Assembly (NCBI GenBank): GCA_964577115.1
Contig: CAZNXJ010000008.1
Span: 143,500-207,499, forward strand
From: CAZNXJ01 sp964577115
GTDB lineage: Bacteria; Planctomycetota; Planctomycetia; Pirellulales; Pirellulaceae
DNA: 64,000 nt
Direction: 5' to 3'
How positions within the stretch are numbered: the first letter of the stretch is position 1; each line of letters begins with the position of its first letter. The position numbers and the translations under genes were made by a program. Shown piece by piece: positions 53,232 through 61,210 of the stretch. The notes below the pieces were generated by a model, which was not told the origin of the DNA, did no database searches, and saw only the letters and a list, made by a program, of their open reading frames with translations.

Positions 53232-54665
53232 CTACGCAAGCAGTTCCTGGACAACGCGGCCGTGTACGTCGGTTAGGCGGTAGTCGCGTCCCTGGAAGCG
53301 GAACGTCAGGCGCGTGTGATCGAGCCCCAACAGATGTAGCAGCGTTGCGTGCAGATCGTGCACATGCACGGGGTTGGCCGCTACGTTGAAGCCCAGCTCG
53401 TCCGTATCGCCGTGGACATAACCCGCCTTCAGGCCTCCGCCCGCCATCCAGACGCTAAAACATCGGTTGTGGTGATCACGCCCGTCGTTGCCTCCTTGCA
53501 CCATCGGCGTACGCCCAAACTCGCCGCCCCAAATGACGATCGTGTCGTCCAGCAGTCCACGATCCTTGAGGTCCATGACCAGCGCGGCGCTCGCCTGATC
53601 GGTATCGAGCGCGTTTTGTTTCACGCCGCCGACTAGGTTGCTGTGCTGGTCCCATGCCTCGTGGAAGAGCTGTACGAAGCGCACACCTCGTTCGATTAGA
53701 CGACGAGCTAGCAGGCAATTGCGAGCAAACGTGGCTTCCTTGAGCGACTTGATGCCGTAGCGATCGAGCGTCGCCTGGTTCTCCTGGCTCAGGTCCATCA
53801 GCTCCGGAGCACTCGCTTGGAGCCGATAGGCCATCTCGTAGCTCTGAATGCGCGCGGCGATTTCTGGATCACCGACAGACTCCAGTGCAAGCTCGTTCAA
53901 GCGATTCAGCGCATCGAGCGACGCTCGCTGGCTTTCCCGATCCACTCCCGGCGGATTCGAAAGATACAGGACCGGATCGCCCGAACCACGGAAAGGAATA
54001 CCGCCATACACCGTCGGCAAAAAACCGTTTCCGTAGTTGCTCGCTCCGCCACTGGTCCCCTTCGCACTGGTCAAAACCACGAAGCCCGGCAAATTTTCCG
54101 ACTCGCTGCCGAGTCCATAGAGAGTCCACGCGCCGAAGCTCGGCCGGCCGAACTGCTGCGAGCCGGTGTTCATCATGATTTGCCCGGGCGCATGATTGAC
54201 CGCTTCGGTCTGCATGGTGCGCACGAGGCAAATATCGTCGGCGATTTTTGCCGTATAGGGCAGCACTTCGCTCAGCTCCATCCCACATGCACCGTGCCGA
54301 GCGAACGAGAACTTCGGTCCAAGCAACGCCGAATTAGGATTGATGAACGCCGCGCGGTAACCCTCGAGCAAGGACGCCGGGGGGAGCGTTCCATCGCGCT
54401 TCGCCAGTTCCGGCTTGTAATCGAACAGTTCCAGATGACTGGGGGCCCCGGCCTGGAACATGAAGATCACGCGTTTCGCTTTGGGAGCGAAATGCGGTGC
54501 CCGCGGAGCGAGCGGTCCCGGAGTCGCGTCAGCTCCCCCGCGCGACTCGGCCGCCAACAGGGTGTGGGCGGCGATGCCAGCGAGCCCCACGCCACATTCC
54601 TTAAAAAACCACCGCCGGCTCAGATAGCGAGCGCGTGACGCGTGCCAGTGTTGAACGAGATCCAT
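53232..54665 (-). CDS. DUF1501 protein, Tat-exported
   Basis: This is a 477-residue planctomycete-type protein. The N-terminus carries a twin-arginine signal ('LSRRWFFKECGVGLAG'), so the protein should be folded in the cytosol and exported to the periplasm. Family motifs are 'VIFMFQAGAPSHLELFDYKP', 'GKFSFARHG' (here 'GPKFSFARHG'), 'HAPGQIMMNTGS' and 'WGGEFGRTPMVQGGNDGRDHHNRC'. The last is quoted in overlapping parts and is similar to alkaline-phosphatase/sulfatase metal ligands. Function is unknown. It follows PSD1 with a 23-bp gap, the canonical gene pair of this phylum. Confidence 0.95.
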   Translation of the reverse strand: MDLVQHWHASRARYLSRRWFFKECGVGLAGIAAHTLLAAESRGGADATPGPLAPRAPHFAPKAKRVIFMFQAGAPSHLELFDYKPELAKRDGTLPPASLLEGYRAAFINPNSALLGPKFSFARHGACGMELSEVLPYTAKIADDICLVRTMQTEAVNHAPGQIMMNTGSQQFGRPSFGAWTLYGLGSESENLPGFVVLTSAKGTSGGASNYGNGFLPTVYGGIPFRGSGDPVLYLSNPPGVDRESQRASLDALNRLNELALESVGDPEIAARIQSYEMAYRLQASAPELMDLSQENQATLDRYGIKSLKEATFARNCLLARRLIERGVRFVQLFHEAWDQHSNLVGGVKQNALDTDQASAALVMDLKDRGLLDDTIVIWGGEFGRTPMVQGGNDGRDHHNRCFSVWMAGGGLKAGYVHGDTDELGFNVAANPVHVHDLHATLLHLLGLDHTRLTFRFQGRDYRLTDVHGRVVQELLA

Positions 54666-54688
54666 GGCATCCCCGGTTGGTTCGCAAG

Positions 54689-57600
54689 TCAGTTCTTCGA
54701 AATTGTTTCGTCCAGGTTGAGTAGAACGCGTGCGGCCAACGTCCAGGCAGCCGCGTCCTGGGGTGTGGTGTTTTCTGGTAGGTCTGGCAAGCGTTCCGCG
54801 TCACCGGTCGCGATTGCGCGCGGGTCGAGCCAGCCGTCTGCCAGCCGTTGGCGGCTCGAGCGGATGAGTTGTAGCAGAACCTCGCGTTCGAGCGCCGAGG
54901 GACGTCGAGCGGTGCAGAGCAGAAACGCGTAATCGGCTCGCTGCGTGTCATCCGTTCCGCCCTCCCGGAGCACGCGCAGCGCCAGAGCTCGCGCGGCTTC
55001 GACGAAGATGGTTTCGTTCAATCCAGTCAGCGCGGCAAGCGGCGTATTGGAACGCGCGCGGCGAGCACACGCGAAATCGCCGTTCGGACCATCGAAGTTC
55101 GCCATCACCGGATCAGGCATCGATCGCTTGCGGAAGCCATACAACGTGCGGCGGTATCGTTCAGGGCCTTCCGCCGGCTTCCAGTACTCCGGGTACGTAT
55201 AGTTGTAGTCCAGCACGTTCTGAGGCACCGGCGGGATGATGCTCGGCCCACCAAGCCGATGCGTAATCAACCCTGACGCCGTCAGCGCGATGTCTCGAAC
55301 CACCTCGGCGTCGGCACGGAATCGCGGTCCGCGAGCCAGCCAGACATTGGCCGGATCGCGCTCGAGCAACTCTGGTGACACGTGCGAGCTTTGCCGATAC
55401 GTTTGGCTCGTGACGATCGTGCGAATCAGGTGCTTGTGGCTCCATCCATGCTCCATGAAGTCGACAGCGAGCCAGTCGAGCAACTCGCGGTGCACGGGCA
55501 CGGGTGCTCGCGTGCCGAAATCCTCCGGCGTTTCCACCAACCCGGTGCCGAAAATCGCCTGCCAAACCCGGTTCACCGCCACGCGCGCGGTGAGCGGCGA
55601 ACGGCGATCGGCGAGCCACCGAGCGAATCCCAGCCGGTTTCGCGGCGCGTCCGCCGGAAATGGATGCAGCGCCGCTGGCGTATGGGGCTCGATGACCTCC
55701 AGTGGCTGATCCCAATTGCCGCGGTCGAGCAGATGTGTTGGGCGGTATCGATCCGGCTCGCGCTCTGCCAAGTGCAATACCGACGTCGCGGCCTGCGGGT
55801 AATCCTTCCAGATCGCGTCGATCTCGTCATTTACCTCCTTCGCGTCGCTCAAGCTCATACGCCAGGCAGTGAAGAGCGTTTGCTGCTGAGCGGCGTGGCG
55901 CTGCTCGGCGGGAACAGCGAGTGCCAGGATCGCCGCATGGTTAATCGGCTGCGCGGCGGGGCTGGCCGCGCGAGTTAGGCTCCAGCGGCAGCAGCCGAGC
56001 ATGTCGGTCATCCGCCAGGCGATCTTTAGCTGCGAGCCTTCCGGCGCCATGATCGGCTGCTCGAACTGGAGCACCGCAACGGACGGTTGATTCCGGCGTC
56101 CAATGCCGCGGTCCGCGTTCCACGTCGAGCTCTCATTGCCGTCGATCAAGTACGCCACCGGCCCACTCCGTTGTTTGCCGTCCGCCGATTTCTCCTCAGG
56201 CCGCGAGTAATCGGCCGTGGCATTTGTCAGCTTCAATTTCTCCCACTGATCGCTGTCCGGCTTCTTCAGGAACACCTCGACTTCCGTGATGGCCCACGAA
56301 CCCTCTCGGCTCCGTCCGGGTCCGGCGAATGGCAAGTCGCGATGATTAAGTGCTTCGACCCGGAGGCCCGTGATGCCATCGAGCGTTGGTGAAGCGATGA
56401 GGAACACATCACCGCTGACGTGGCCCTTCATCAGGAGTGAGCGATCGGCGAGCTGTGTCGGATGATTCAGTCCGCTGACGCTTCCAAGCTCCGTGGCGAC
56501 GAGCGGCTCCCACGCCATCTTGGCTTCGTGCGCGGCGGCCGCATCCATCCATTCCTGAAGCTCGTTCCGCCAGTCGGGCCGGCTCGTTCGCAGACGTTCT
56601 TCCGCTTCGCGCGTGCGCTGCTCGATCTGTTCAATGCGTTGCAGTTGCTCGGGCGTGTAAACCCACGACTGAGCTTCATACGCGTTGTTCAGAAACGCGA
56701 ACATGCCGTAGTACTCGGCCTGCGACAGCGGATCGAACTTGTGCGAGTGGCATTGGGCACACTGGGTGGTCAGCCCAAGCACCGCTTTGCCAAGGCAATC
56801 CATGCGATCGAACATTTCGACCATGCGAAATTGTTCCGGGATGATCGCTCCTTCTTCATTGATCATGCTGTTGCGCAGAAAGCCGGTGGCGATCCACTGA
56901 TCCTGCGTAGCGTTCGGCAGCATGTCGCCCGCGATCTGTTCGATGATGAAGCGGTCATAAGGCATATCGCGGTTGAACGCATCGACAACCCAGTCACGCC
57001 ATTTCCACTGTTCGCGAGCAAGATCTTTTTCGTAGCCGTTTGTGTCCGAATAGCGGGCCAGGTCGAGCCAGTGGCGTGCCCACTTTTCGCCGAACCGTTC
57101 GCTCGCGAGCAGTCGTTCGATGGATTCCTCGTACGGCTGCTGTTCAAATTCGACCAGTTCGGCGGGAGAAGGAGGTAGTCCGATTAGGTCGAGGTACAAG
57201 CGGCGTGCGAGCGTCGACATGGGGGCCGGCGGCGACGCGGTGAGGTTTTGCGCGGCGCGAGCGCGGCTGACAAACGCGTCAACCGGATGCGGTTCGCCGC
57301 CAGGCAACGGCGTCTTTTGAGGTGGGACGAATGCCCAGTGCGTTTCGTAGGGCGCACCCTCTTCAATCCACTGCCGCAGCGCGGCGATTTGCTCGCGCGT
57401 CAGCGGCTTATTGAGCTCGGGCGGCGGCATGACTTCCGCGGGGTCCTCAGACGTCACGCGCCGAATCAGTTCACTAGCATCGGGCTGCCCCGGCACGATC
57501 GCCGCGGCTCCCGAATCGCCGCCAGCCAGTGCCGCCTCGCGCAAATCAAGCCGCAAACCACTCTCGCGCGTCTGCTCGTCCACGCCGTGGCACTGTGCAC

Positions 57601-57739
57601 AATGTTCGGCGAAGATCGGCAGAATATCCCGCGAATAATCCACAGCCGCTGCGCACCGGCCGACGCCGATCGTCAGCGTGATTGCCAATCCAAGGCGAAT
57701 CGCCCAAGTCGCTACTGGGGAGGAGAATGTCTTTTGCAT
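54689..57739 (-). CDS. PSD1 and planctomycete cytochrome C domain protein (DUF1549/DUF1553)
   Basis: This 1016-residue exported protein has a signal peptide ('VATWAIRLGLAITLTIGVG'). It then has a planctomycete cytochrome-C domain with CxxCH ('CAQCHG' near residue 47) and a DUF1549 region ('LARRLYLDLIGLPPSP', 'HWLDLARYSDTNGYEKD'). A second CxxCH lies in 'CAQCHSHKFDPLSQAEYY', and DUF1553 is at the C-terminus ('NRVWQAIFGTGLVETPEDFG'). These proteins may couple electron transfer to polymer degradation in the periplasm, but their role is unproven. It is the first gene of the pair with DUF1501. A TATAAT lies immediately before the start codon, so the mRNA may be leaderless. Confidence 0.95.
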   Translation of the reverse strand: MQKTFSSPVATWAIRLGLAITLTIGVGRCAAAVDYSRDILPIFAEHCAQCHGVDEQTRESGLRLDLREAALAGGDSGAAAIVPGQPDASELIRRVTSEDPAEVMPPPELNKPLTREQIAALRQWIEEGAPYETHWAFVPPQKTPLPGGEPHPVDAFVSRARAAQNLTASPPAPMSTLARRLYLDLIGLPPSPAELVEFEQQPYEESIERLLASERFGEKWARHWLDLARYSDTNGYEKDLAREQWKWRDWVVDAFNRDMPYDRFIIEQIAGDMLPNATQDQWIATGFLRNSMINEEGAIIPEQFRMVEMFDRMDCLGKAVLGLTTQCAQCHSHKFDPLSQAEYYGMFAFLNNAYEAQSWVYTPEQLQRIEQIEQRTREAEERLRTSRPDWRNELQEWMDAAAAHEAKMAWEPLVATELGSVSGLNHPTQLADRSLLMKGHVSGDVFLIASPTLDGITGLRVEALNHRDLPFAGPGRSREGSWAITEVEVFLKKPDSDQWEKLKLTNATADYSRPEEKSADGKQRSGPVAYLIDGNESSTWNADRGIGRRNQPSVAVLQFEQPIMAPEGSQLKIAWRMTDMLGCCRWSLTRAASPAAQPINHAAILALAVPAEQRHAAQQQTLFTAWRMSLSDAKEVNDEIDAIWKDYPQAATSVLHLAEREPDRYRPTHLLDRGNWDQPLEVIEPHTPAALHPFPADAPRNRLGFARWLADRRSPLTARVAVNRVWQAIFGTGLVETPEDFGTRAPVPVHRELLDWLAVDFMEHGWSHKHLIRTIVTSQTYRQSSHVSPELLERDPANVWLARGPRFRADAEVVRDIALTASGLITHRLGGPSIIPPVPQNVLDYNYTYPEYWKPAEGPERYRRTLYGFRKRSMPDPVMANFDGPNGDFACARRARSNTPLAALTGLNETIFVEAARALALRVLREGGTDDTQRADYAFLLCTARRPSALEREVLLQLIRSSRQRLADGWLDPRAIATGDAERLPDLPENTTPQDAAAWTLAARVLLNLDETISKN

Positions 57740-57745
57740 CCGGCC

Positions 57746-57751
57746 ATTATA
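57746..57751 (-). promoter_or_regulatory. Possible -10 hexamer of the PSD1/DUF1501 operon
   Basis: On the minus strand TATAAT ends six bases before the ATG at 57739, so a start site about seven bases downstream would coincide with the start codon (leaderless transcript). No good -35 hexamer is present, so this is tentative. Confidence 0.3.
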
Positions 57752-58026
57752 GCGTCACACTATTTGAAAAACCCCCGCAGCGGTGGGCCCCACGCGAAAT
57801 GAGCCGCGCGGCATTGTTTGGCACGATAACAGGGGTGAACGGCACGTCCGGCAACGCGCTCAAAAAGTCAGACCAGTAGCGAGCAGGTGCGAGAGGGGCA
57901 CGGACAAACTCCTTATACTTGCGCATAAAAAACGTTCGATCCACTTGCCTCGGCGCAACAACGAGGCGATCGGCACGTGCCATCTCATCCCCATCTCCTT
58001 TGCCCTGAAACCGAAGGAATACGCCC

Positions 58027-58506
58027 ATGACGCAAGCCGCTACGATTCGAACCCCGCGCGAAGGCCGACGACTCGGCGTGGTCGGCGACGTGTACCGGTT
58101 TCTTGTCACCGGGGAAGAAACCGATGGCAAGTATGCGACGTTCGAGGCCTTCGTGCCTCCTGGCGGCGGTCCTCCGCCGCACCTTCATCGACGCGAGGCC
58201 GAATCGTTCCTCGTCCTCGAAGGCGTCATGACGTTTCAGCACGGTGACGAACGGATCGTCGCTTCTGAAGGCACGTTTCTACATATGCCGGTGGGGAGCG
58301 TGCATTGCTTCAAGAACGAGAGCAACGAAGTAGCTCGGCTCTTGATCTCCGTCGTGCCGGCCGGTTTGGAGCAGATGTTTTTTGAAGTCGGATTGCCGCT
58401 CGGCGAAAATGACCAGTCAGCTCCGCCGCCCACTGCGGCGGACATCGAGAAGTTGATCGAAGCGTCCTCTCGCTACGGAATCGAGATCCAAAATGGCCAC
58501 GACTAA
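58027..58506 (+). CDS. Cupin domain protein
   Basis: This 159-residue single cupin has metal-ligand motif 1 'PPHLHRREAESFLVLEG' (His, His, Glu) and motif 2 'HMPVGSVHCFKNES' (His). It resembles the cupin_2 group of the planctomycete 'QdoI-like' type. Its activity (dioxygenase, isomerase or binding only) is unknown. The stop overlaps the following SRPBCC gene by 14 bases, showing tight coupling. Confidence 0.9.
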   Translation: MTQAATIRTPREGRRLGVVGDVYRFLVTGEETDGKYATFEAFVPPGGGPPPHLHRREAESFLVLEGVMTFQHGDERIVASEGTFLHMPVGSVHCFKNESNEVARLLISVVPAGLEQMFFEVGLPLGENDQSAPPPTAADIEKLIEASSRYGIEIQNGHD

Positions 58507-58909
58507 GACGACTCTGCCATCGAAAACGATCACCTGCACCATCAACCGGCCCGCGGACGACGTCTATGAGTTCGTGTCGAACCCAAAGAATCTACCTCGA
58601 TGGGTCCGTTCGTTCTGCCAATCCGTCCGACGAATCGGCGATCAATGGCAGATGGAGACGCCGTCCGGCTGGCTGGGAATTCAGTTTGTCTCCATGAACG
58701 AGTTCGGCGTCCTCGACCACGTTGTCACCTTGCCCGACGGACGATCGTACTTGAACCCCATGCGCGTCGTCACCAACGGTGTCGGCAGCGAGGTGATGTT
58801 TACGCTATTTCAGTATCCCGACATGTCTGATGAGCAGTTTGAGAAGGACGCCGCGATGGTCGAAGCCGATCTGCGGGCGCTCAAGGAAACGCTGGAAGGC
58901 GAACGATGA
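58493..58909 (+). CDS. SRPBCC-fold (START/Bet v1-like) protein
   Basis: This 138-residue protein starts with 'TITCTINRPADDVYEFVSNP', the classical SRPBCC entry, and ends in the long C-terminal helix 'DEQFEKDAAMVEADLRALKE'. This fold binds hydrophobic ligands; members act as cyclases, dehydratases or ligand carriers. Its coupling to the cupin gene suggests a joint step on a small organic molecule, which cannot be named. It is convergent with the gene ending at 58982. Confidence 0.9.
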   Translation: MATTKTTLPSKTITCTINRPADDVYEFVSNPKNLPRWVRSFCQSVRRIGDQWQMETPSGWLGIQFVSMNEFGVLDHVVTLPDGRSYLNPMRVVTNGVGSEVMFTLFQYPDMSDEQFEKDAAMVEADLRALKETLEGER

Positions 58910-58981
58910 GGAGCAGGAGCAACGAGCGTCGAGGGCCCCTCTCTTCCGTCGTCCTGCTTCATTCCCCTTTCCGTTGCTGCG

Positions 58982-60043
58982 TTACCGAAACACTGGGGCC
59001 AGCGCACGGGCCACCTGCTCCGGCGTCAAACCGCTTTTGCTCGGCCGTCCGTCGTCGGTGAGGAACCGTCCAACGAGCGGGAAACTGTCTTGCAGCGAGT
59101 CGCCCAACGGCAGAGCCGTCCCGCCTAGCACCCATCGGCCGGGCGCCAATTCGACTTGCGACAAGTGTTCGAAGGCACCAATCAGCCCATTGTTTCGCAA
59201 TTCGTACCGGCTCATGCCGTCCTGATAGGTGAAGTCGGTGATGAGCCACTTTCCCTGGGTATCGGCCCAGAGATACCCCGGGAACCAGAGGTCATGAAAC
59301 CAGCCTGTCGGGCGTTCGGTCGAAACCAGACACACCCGCTCGGTGTCCCAGCAAGCGCGGACCTGTGGCCACAAGAGCATCTTGGACGAGATGGCCTCAT
59401 TGAATCCAGGAGCGTAGGTTAAGGGCGTATCATCTTCGCCGGCAATCGCTAGCGGGATGATGTAATGCGTGAGCCGAGCGTTAATTTGCCGCGGCTCGAT
59501 CCGACCCTGCCAGATATGCTCGACACCTTCTCGCAAGGGAAGTAGCGACGCTTCGATACGTTGTACGTCCGGGGCGCTGCCGTCGAGCAGACCGGGAATG
59601 AGGCGAAACGCCTCGGCGTAGATCGCCTGCGGATCGCCTCCTTGGCGCATCATTTGGGTGATGCCTTGAAACAGACGCTGAGCGTTTGGTTCGCCCCAGC
59701 CCCAGAAGTCGCCCATTTCGGCCGCTTGGACGATGGCCCGCCGATGCTGGCGAGCGTGTTCGCTGTGGACGAGCACGTAGATGGACAAGATGCCGTCCAC
59801 ATCAATGTGGTTATTGACGGCGGCGGTCCAGGTACCGGGGCGAGGATCGTCCAAGAAGCGGAAACAGATTTCCGTGGACGTGCCGGCCCGGTACTCCGGG
59901 GGCGTGCGATTGGGCCGCCAGTGGCTCAGTTCGAGATCCGTTTGGGCACGGAACAATTCTTCCCCGGCCCCATCGCAGAAGACGATGTGTTCGGCGTCCG
60001 GGCGAGGTGAGTCATGGTCGATGATCGCGAAGCGGTCAAGCAT
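58982..60043 (-). CDS. Protein of unknown function, possible DUF6687-like
   Basis: This 353-residue cytosolic protein has no signal or membrane segment. The most notable motif is 'NNHIDVDGILSIYVL' (about 95-110), whose His-x-Asp-x-Asp-Gly pattern recalls DHH phosphoesterases, although the rest does not clearly match. Other features are 'WGWGEPNAQRLFQG', 'RLTHYIIPLAIAG' and 'LWFPGYLWADTQGKW'. I half-recognise it as the DUF6687 family. It begins three bases after the VOC gene stop, so the two form an operon. Confidence 0.55.
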   Translation of the reverse strand: MLDRFAIIDHDSPRPDAEHIVFCDGAGEELFRAQTDLELSHWRPNRTPPEYRAGTSTEICFRFLDDPRPGTWTAAVNNHIDVDGILSIYVLVHSEHARQHRRAIVQAAEMGDFWGWGEPNAQRLFQGITQMMRQGGDPQAIYAEAFRLIPGLLDGSAPDVQRIEASLLPLREGVEHIWQGRIEPRQINARLTHYIIPLAIAGEDDTPLTYAPGFNEAISSKMLLWPQVRACWDTERVCLVSTERPTGWFHDLWFPGYLWADTQGKWLITDFTYQDGMSRYELRNNGLIGAFEHLSQVELAPGRWVLGGTALPLGDSLQDSFPLVGRFLTDDGRPSKSGLTPEQVARALAPVFR

Positions 60044-60046
60044 GAA

Positions 60047-60589
60047 TCACAAATCCTTGGGCCCCTCGTCGACGGCCGAGACATTCGAGTCGGCTTGGAT
60101 TTCCTTGAGCAGACCAGCAAGGTCGAGTCGCCGAGTGAACATCGCCAGTTCGCCCTCGGGGGTTCGAGGCCACTGGTCTTTCGGTCGATCCCAGTACAGC
60201 TCAATCCCATTATCGTCCGGGTCACGTAAATACAATGCCTCGCTGACGCCATGATCACTCGCACCCTCGAGCGGGATGCCGGCGCGGATGAGTCGTTGGA
60301 GCGCAACGGCGAGGGCGCGACGCGTCGGGTAGAGAATGGCTACGTGGTACAGCCCCGTTGTTCCTGGCGGTGGAGGCGAACCGCCTTGGCTCTCCCACGT
60401 GTTCAGTCCGATGTGGTGGTGATATCCACCCGCCGAGACGAACGCGGCCTGTGCGCCGTAGCGCTGAGTCAGTTCGAACCCCAGTACACCGCAGTAGAAC
60501 CTGAGTGACCGTTCGAGGTCCGCGACCTTCAGATGCACGTGGCCAATTCGGACGCCAGGATCAATCGAGCGGGACACTTCGCCAGTCAT
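60047..60589 (-). CDS. VOC superfamily dioxygenase-like protein
   Basis: This 180-residue protein has two VOC modules. The first is 'IGHVHLKVADLERSLRFYCGVLGFEL', and the second begins 'GLYHVAILYPTRRALAVALQRLI'. The metal-ligand pattern is His (GHVHL), His (LYHVA) and Glu in 'DDNGIELYWDR', as in extradiol (catechol 2,3-) dioxygenases and their relatives. Fe2+-dependent activity is plausible. ATG 60589 with GAGG upstream is preferred over an in-frame upstream start. First gene of a two-gene operon with the DUF6687-like gene. Confidence 0.9.
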   Translation of the reverse strand: MTGEVSRSIDPGVRIGHVHLKVADLERSLRFYCGVLGFELTQRYGAQAAFVSAGGYHHHIGLNTWESQGGSPPPPGTTGLYHVAILYPTRRALAVALQRLIRAGIPLEGASDHGVSEALYLRDPDDNGIELYWDRPKDQWPRTPEGELAMFTRRLDLAGLLKEIQADSNVSAVDEGPKDL

Positions 60590-60736
60590 CGCCATTGCCT
60601 CTACCGCGCAGAGCACACTCGCCCACACCGGTCACTTTACCGGCTACCGCCGGCGTAAAACCTCGGCACCGCCGAAGTGCGCAGCGAAGGCTACAGGGAA
60701 CTGGAAAACACGATTTTCCTTTCCGCTGCTTCTCCT

Positions 60737-61210
60737 TCATCCTTCGCTTCGAAGCGGCTTTCGGTATTCGACGATGCGGTACGTTTCCTCGAACCCCATC
60801 CGTTCGTGGAATTGCTGAGCGTCGCGGTTATCGAGCTCCGCGTCGGTCGCGATCTCGGTGCAGCCCTTGGATTGGCACCAGGCTTCTGCGTGCTCGAGCA
60901 GCCGTCGAGCGAGTCCCGAACGGCGGTGTTCGGGATCGACATAGATGCCTTCGACGTACCCTACGGGGCTGCTCAGGCAGCCGTCAACAACATTGCGTAG
61001 CGACACTTCGACCATGCCGCAGGCGTCACCGTTCGCACCTACCGCAAGAAAACATTCTTTCGTGTCATCTCGCAGAAATTGATCGATCTCTTGTTCATGG
61101 AACGCTGGATCGATGCCCGAGTACACCGCGTTTCGCAGGCGCATCCATGCAGCGCGCTGCTCGCTCGTTGCAACGACTACTCGCACGTTCTGCGGCCCGC
61201 CCTCCTTCAT
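60737..61210 (-). CDS. AAC(6')-like GNAT acetyltransferase
   Basis: This 157-residue GNAT protein has acetyl-CoA loop 'VDPEHRRSGLARRLLEHAEAW' (quoted in overlapping part) after 'GYVEGIYV'. The C-terminus 'DAQQFHERMGFEETYRIVEYRKPL' has the substrate-side strand of aminoglycoside 6'-N-acetyltransferases, and the same pattern 'SSPVGY.EG.YV.P' occurs in AAC(6')-I enzymes. The true substrate is unknown; many chromosomal homologues act on other amines. The start overlaps the GH5-like gene by four bases (ATGA), so the two are translationally coupled. Confidence 0.85.
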   Translation of the reverse strand: MKEGGPQNVRVVVATSEQRAAWMRLRNAVYSGIDPAFHEQEIDQFLRDDTKECFLAVGANGDACGMVEVSLRNVVDGCLSSPVGYVEGIYVDPEHRRSGLARRLLEHAEAWCQSKGCTEIATDAELDNRDAQQFHERMGFEETYRIVEYRKPLRSEG

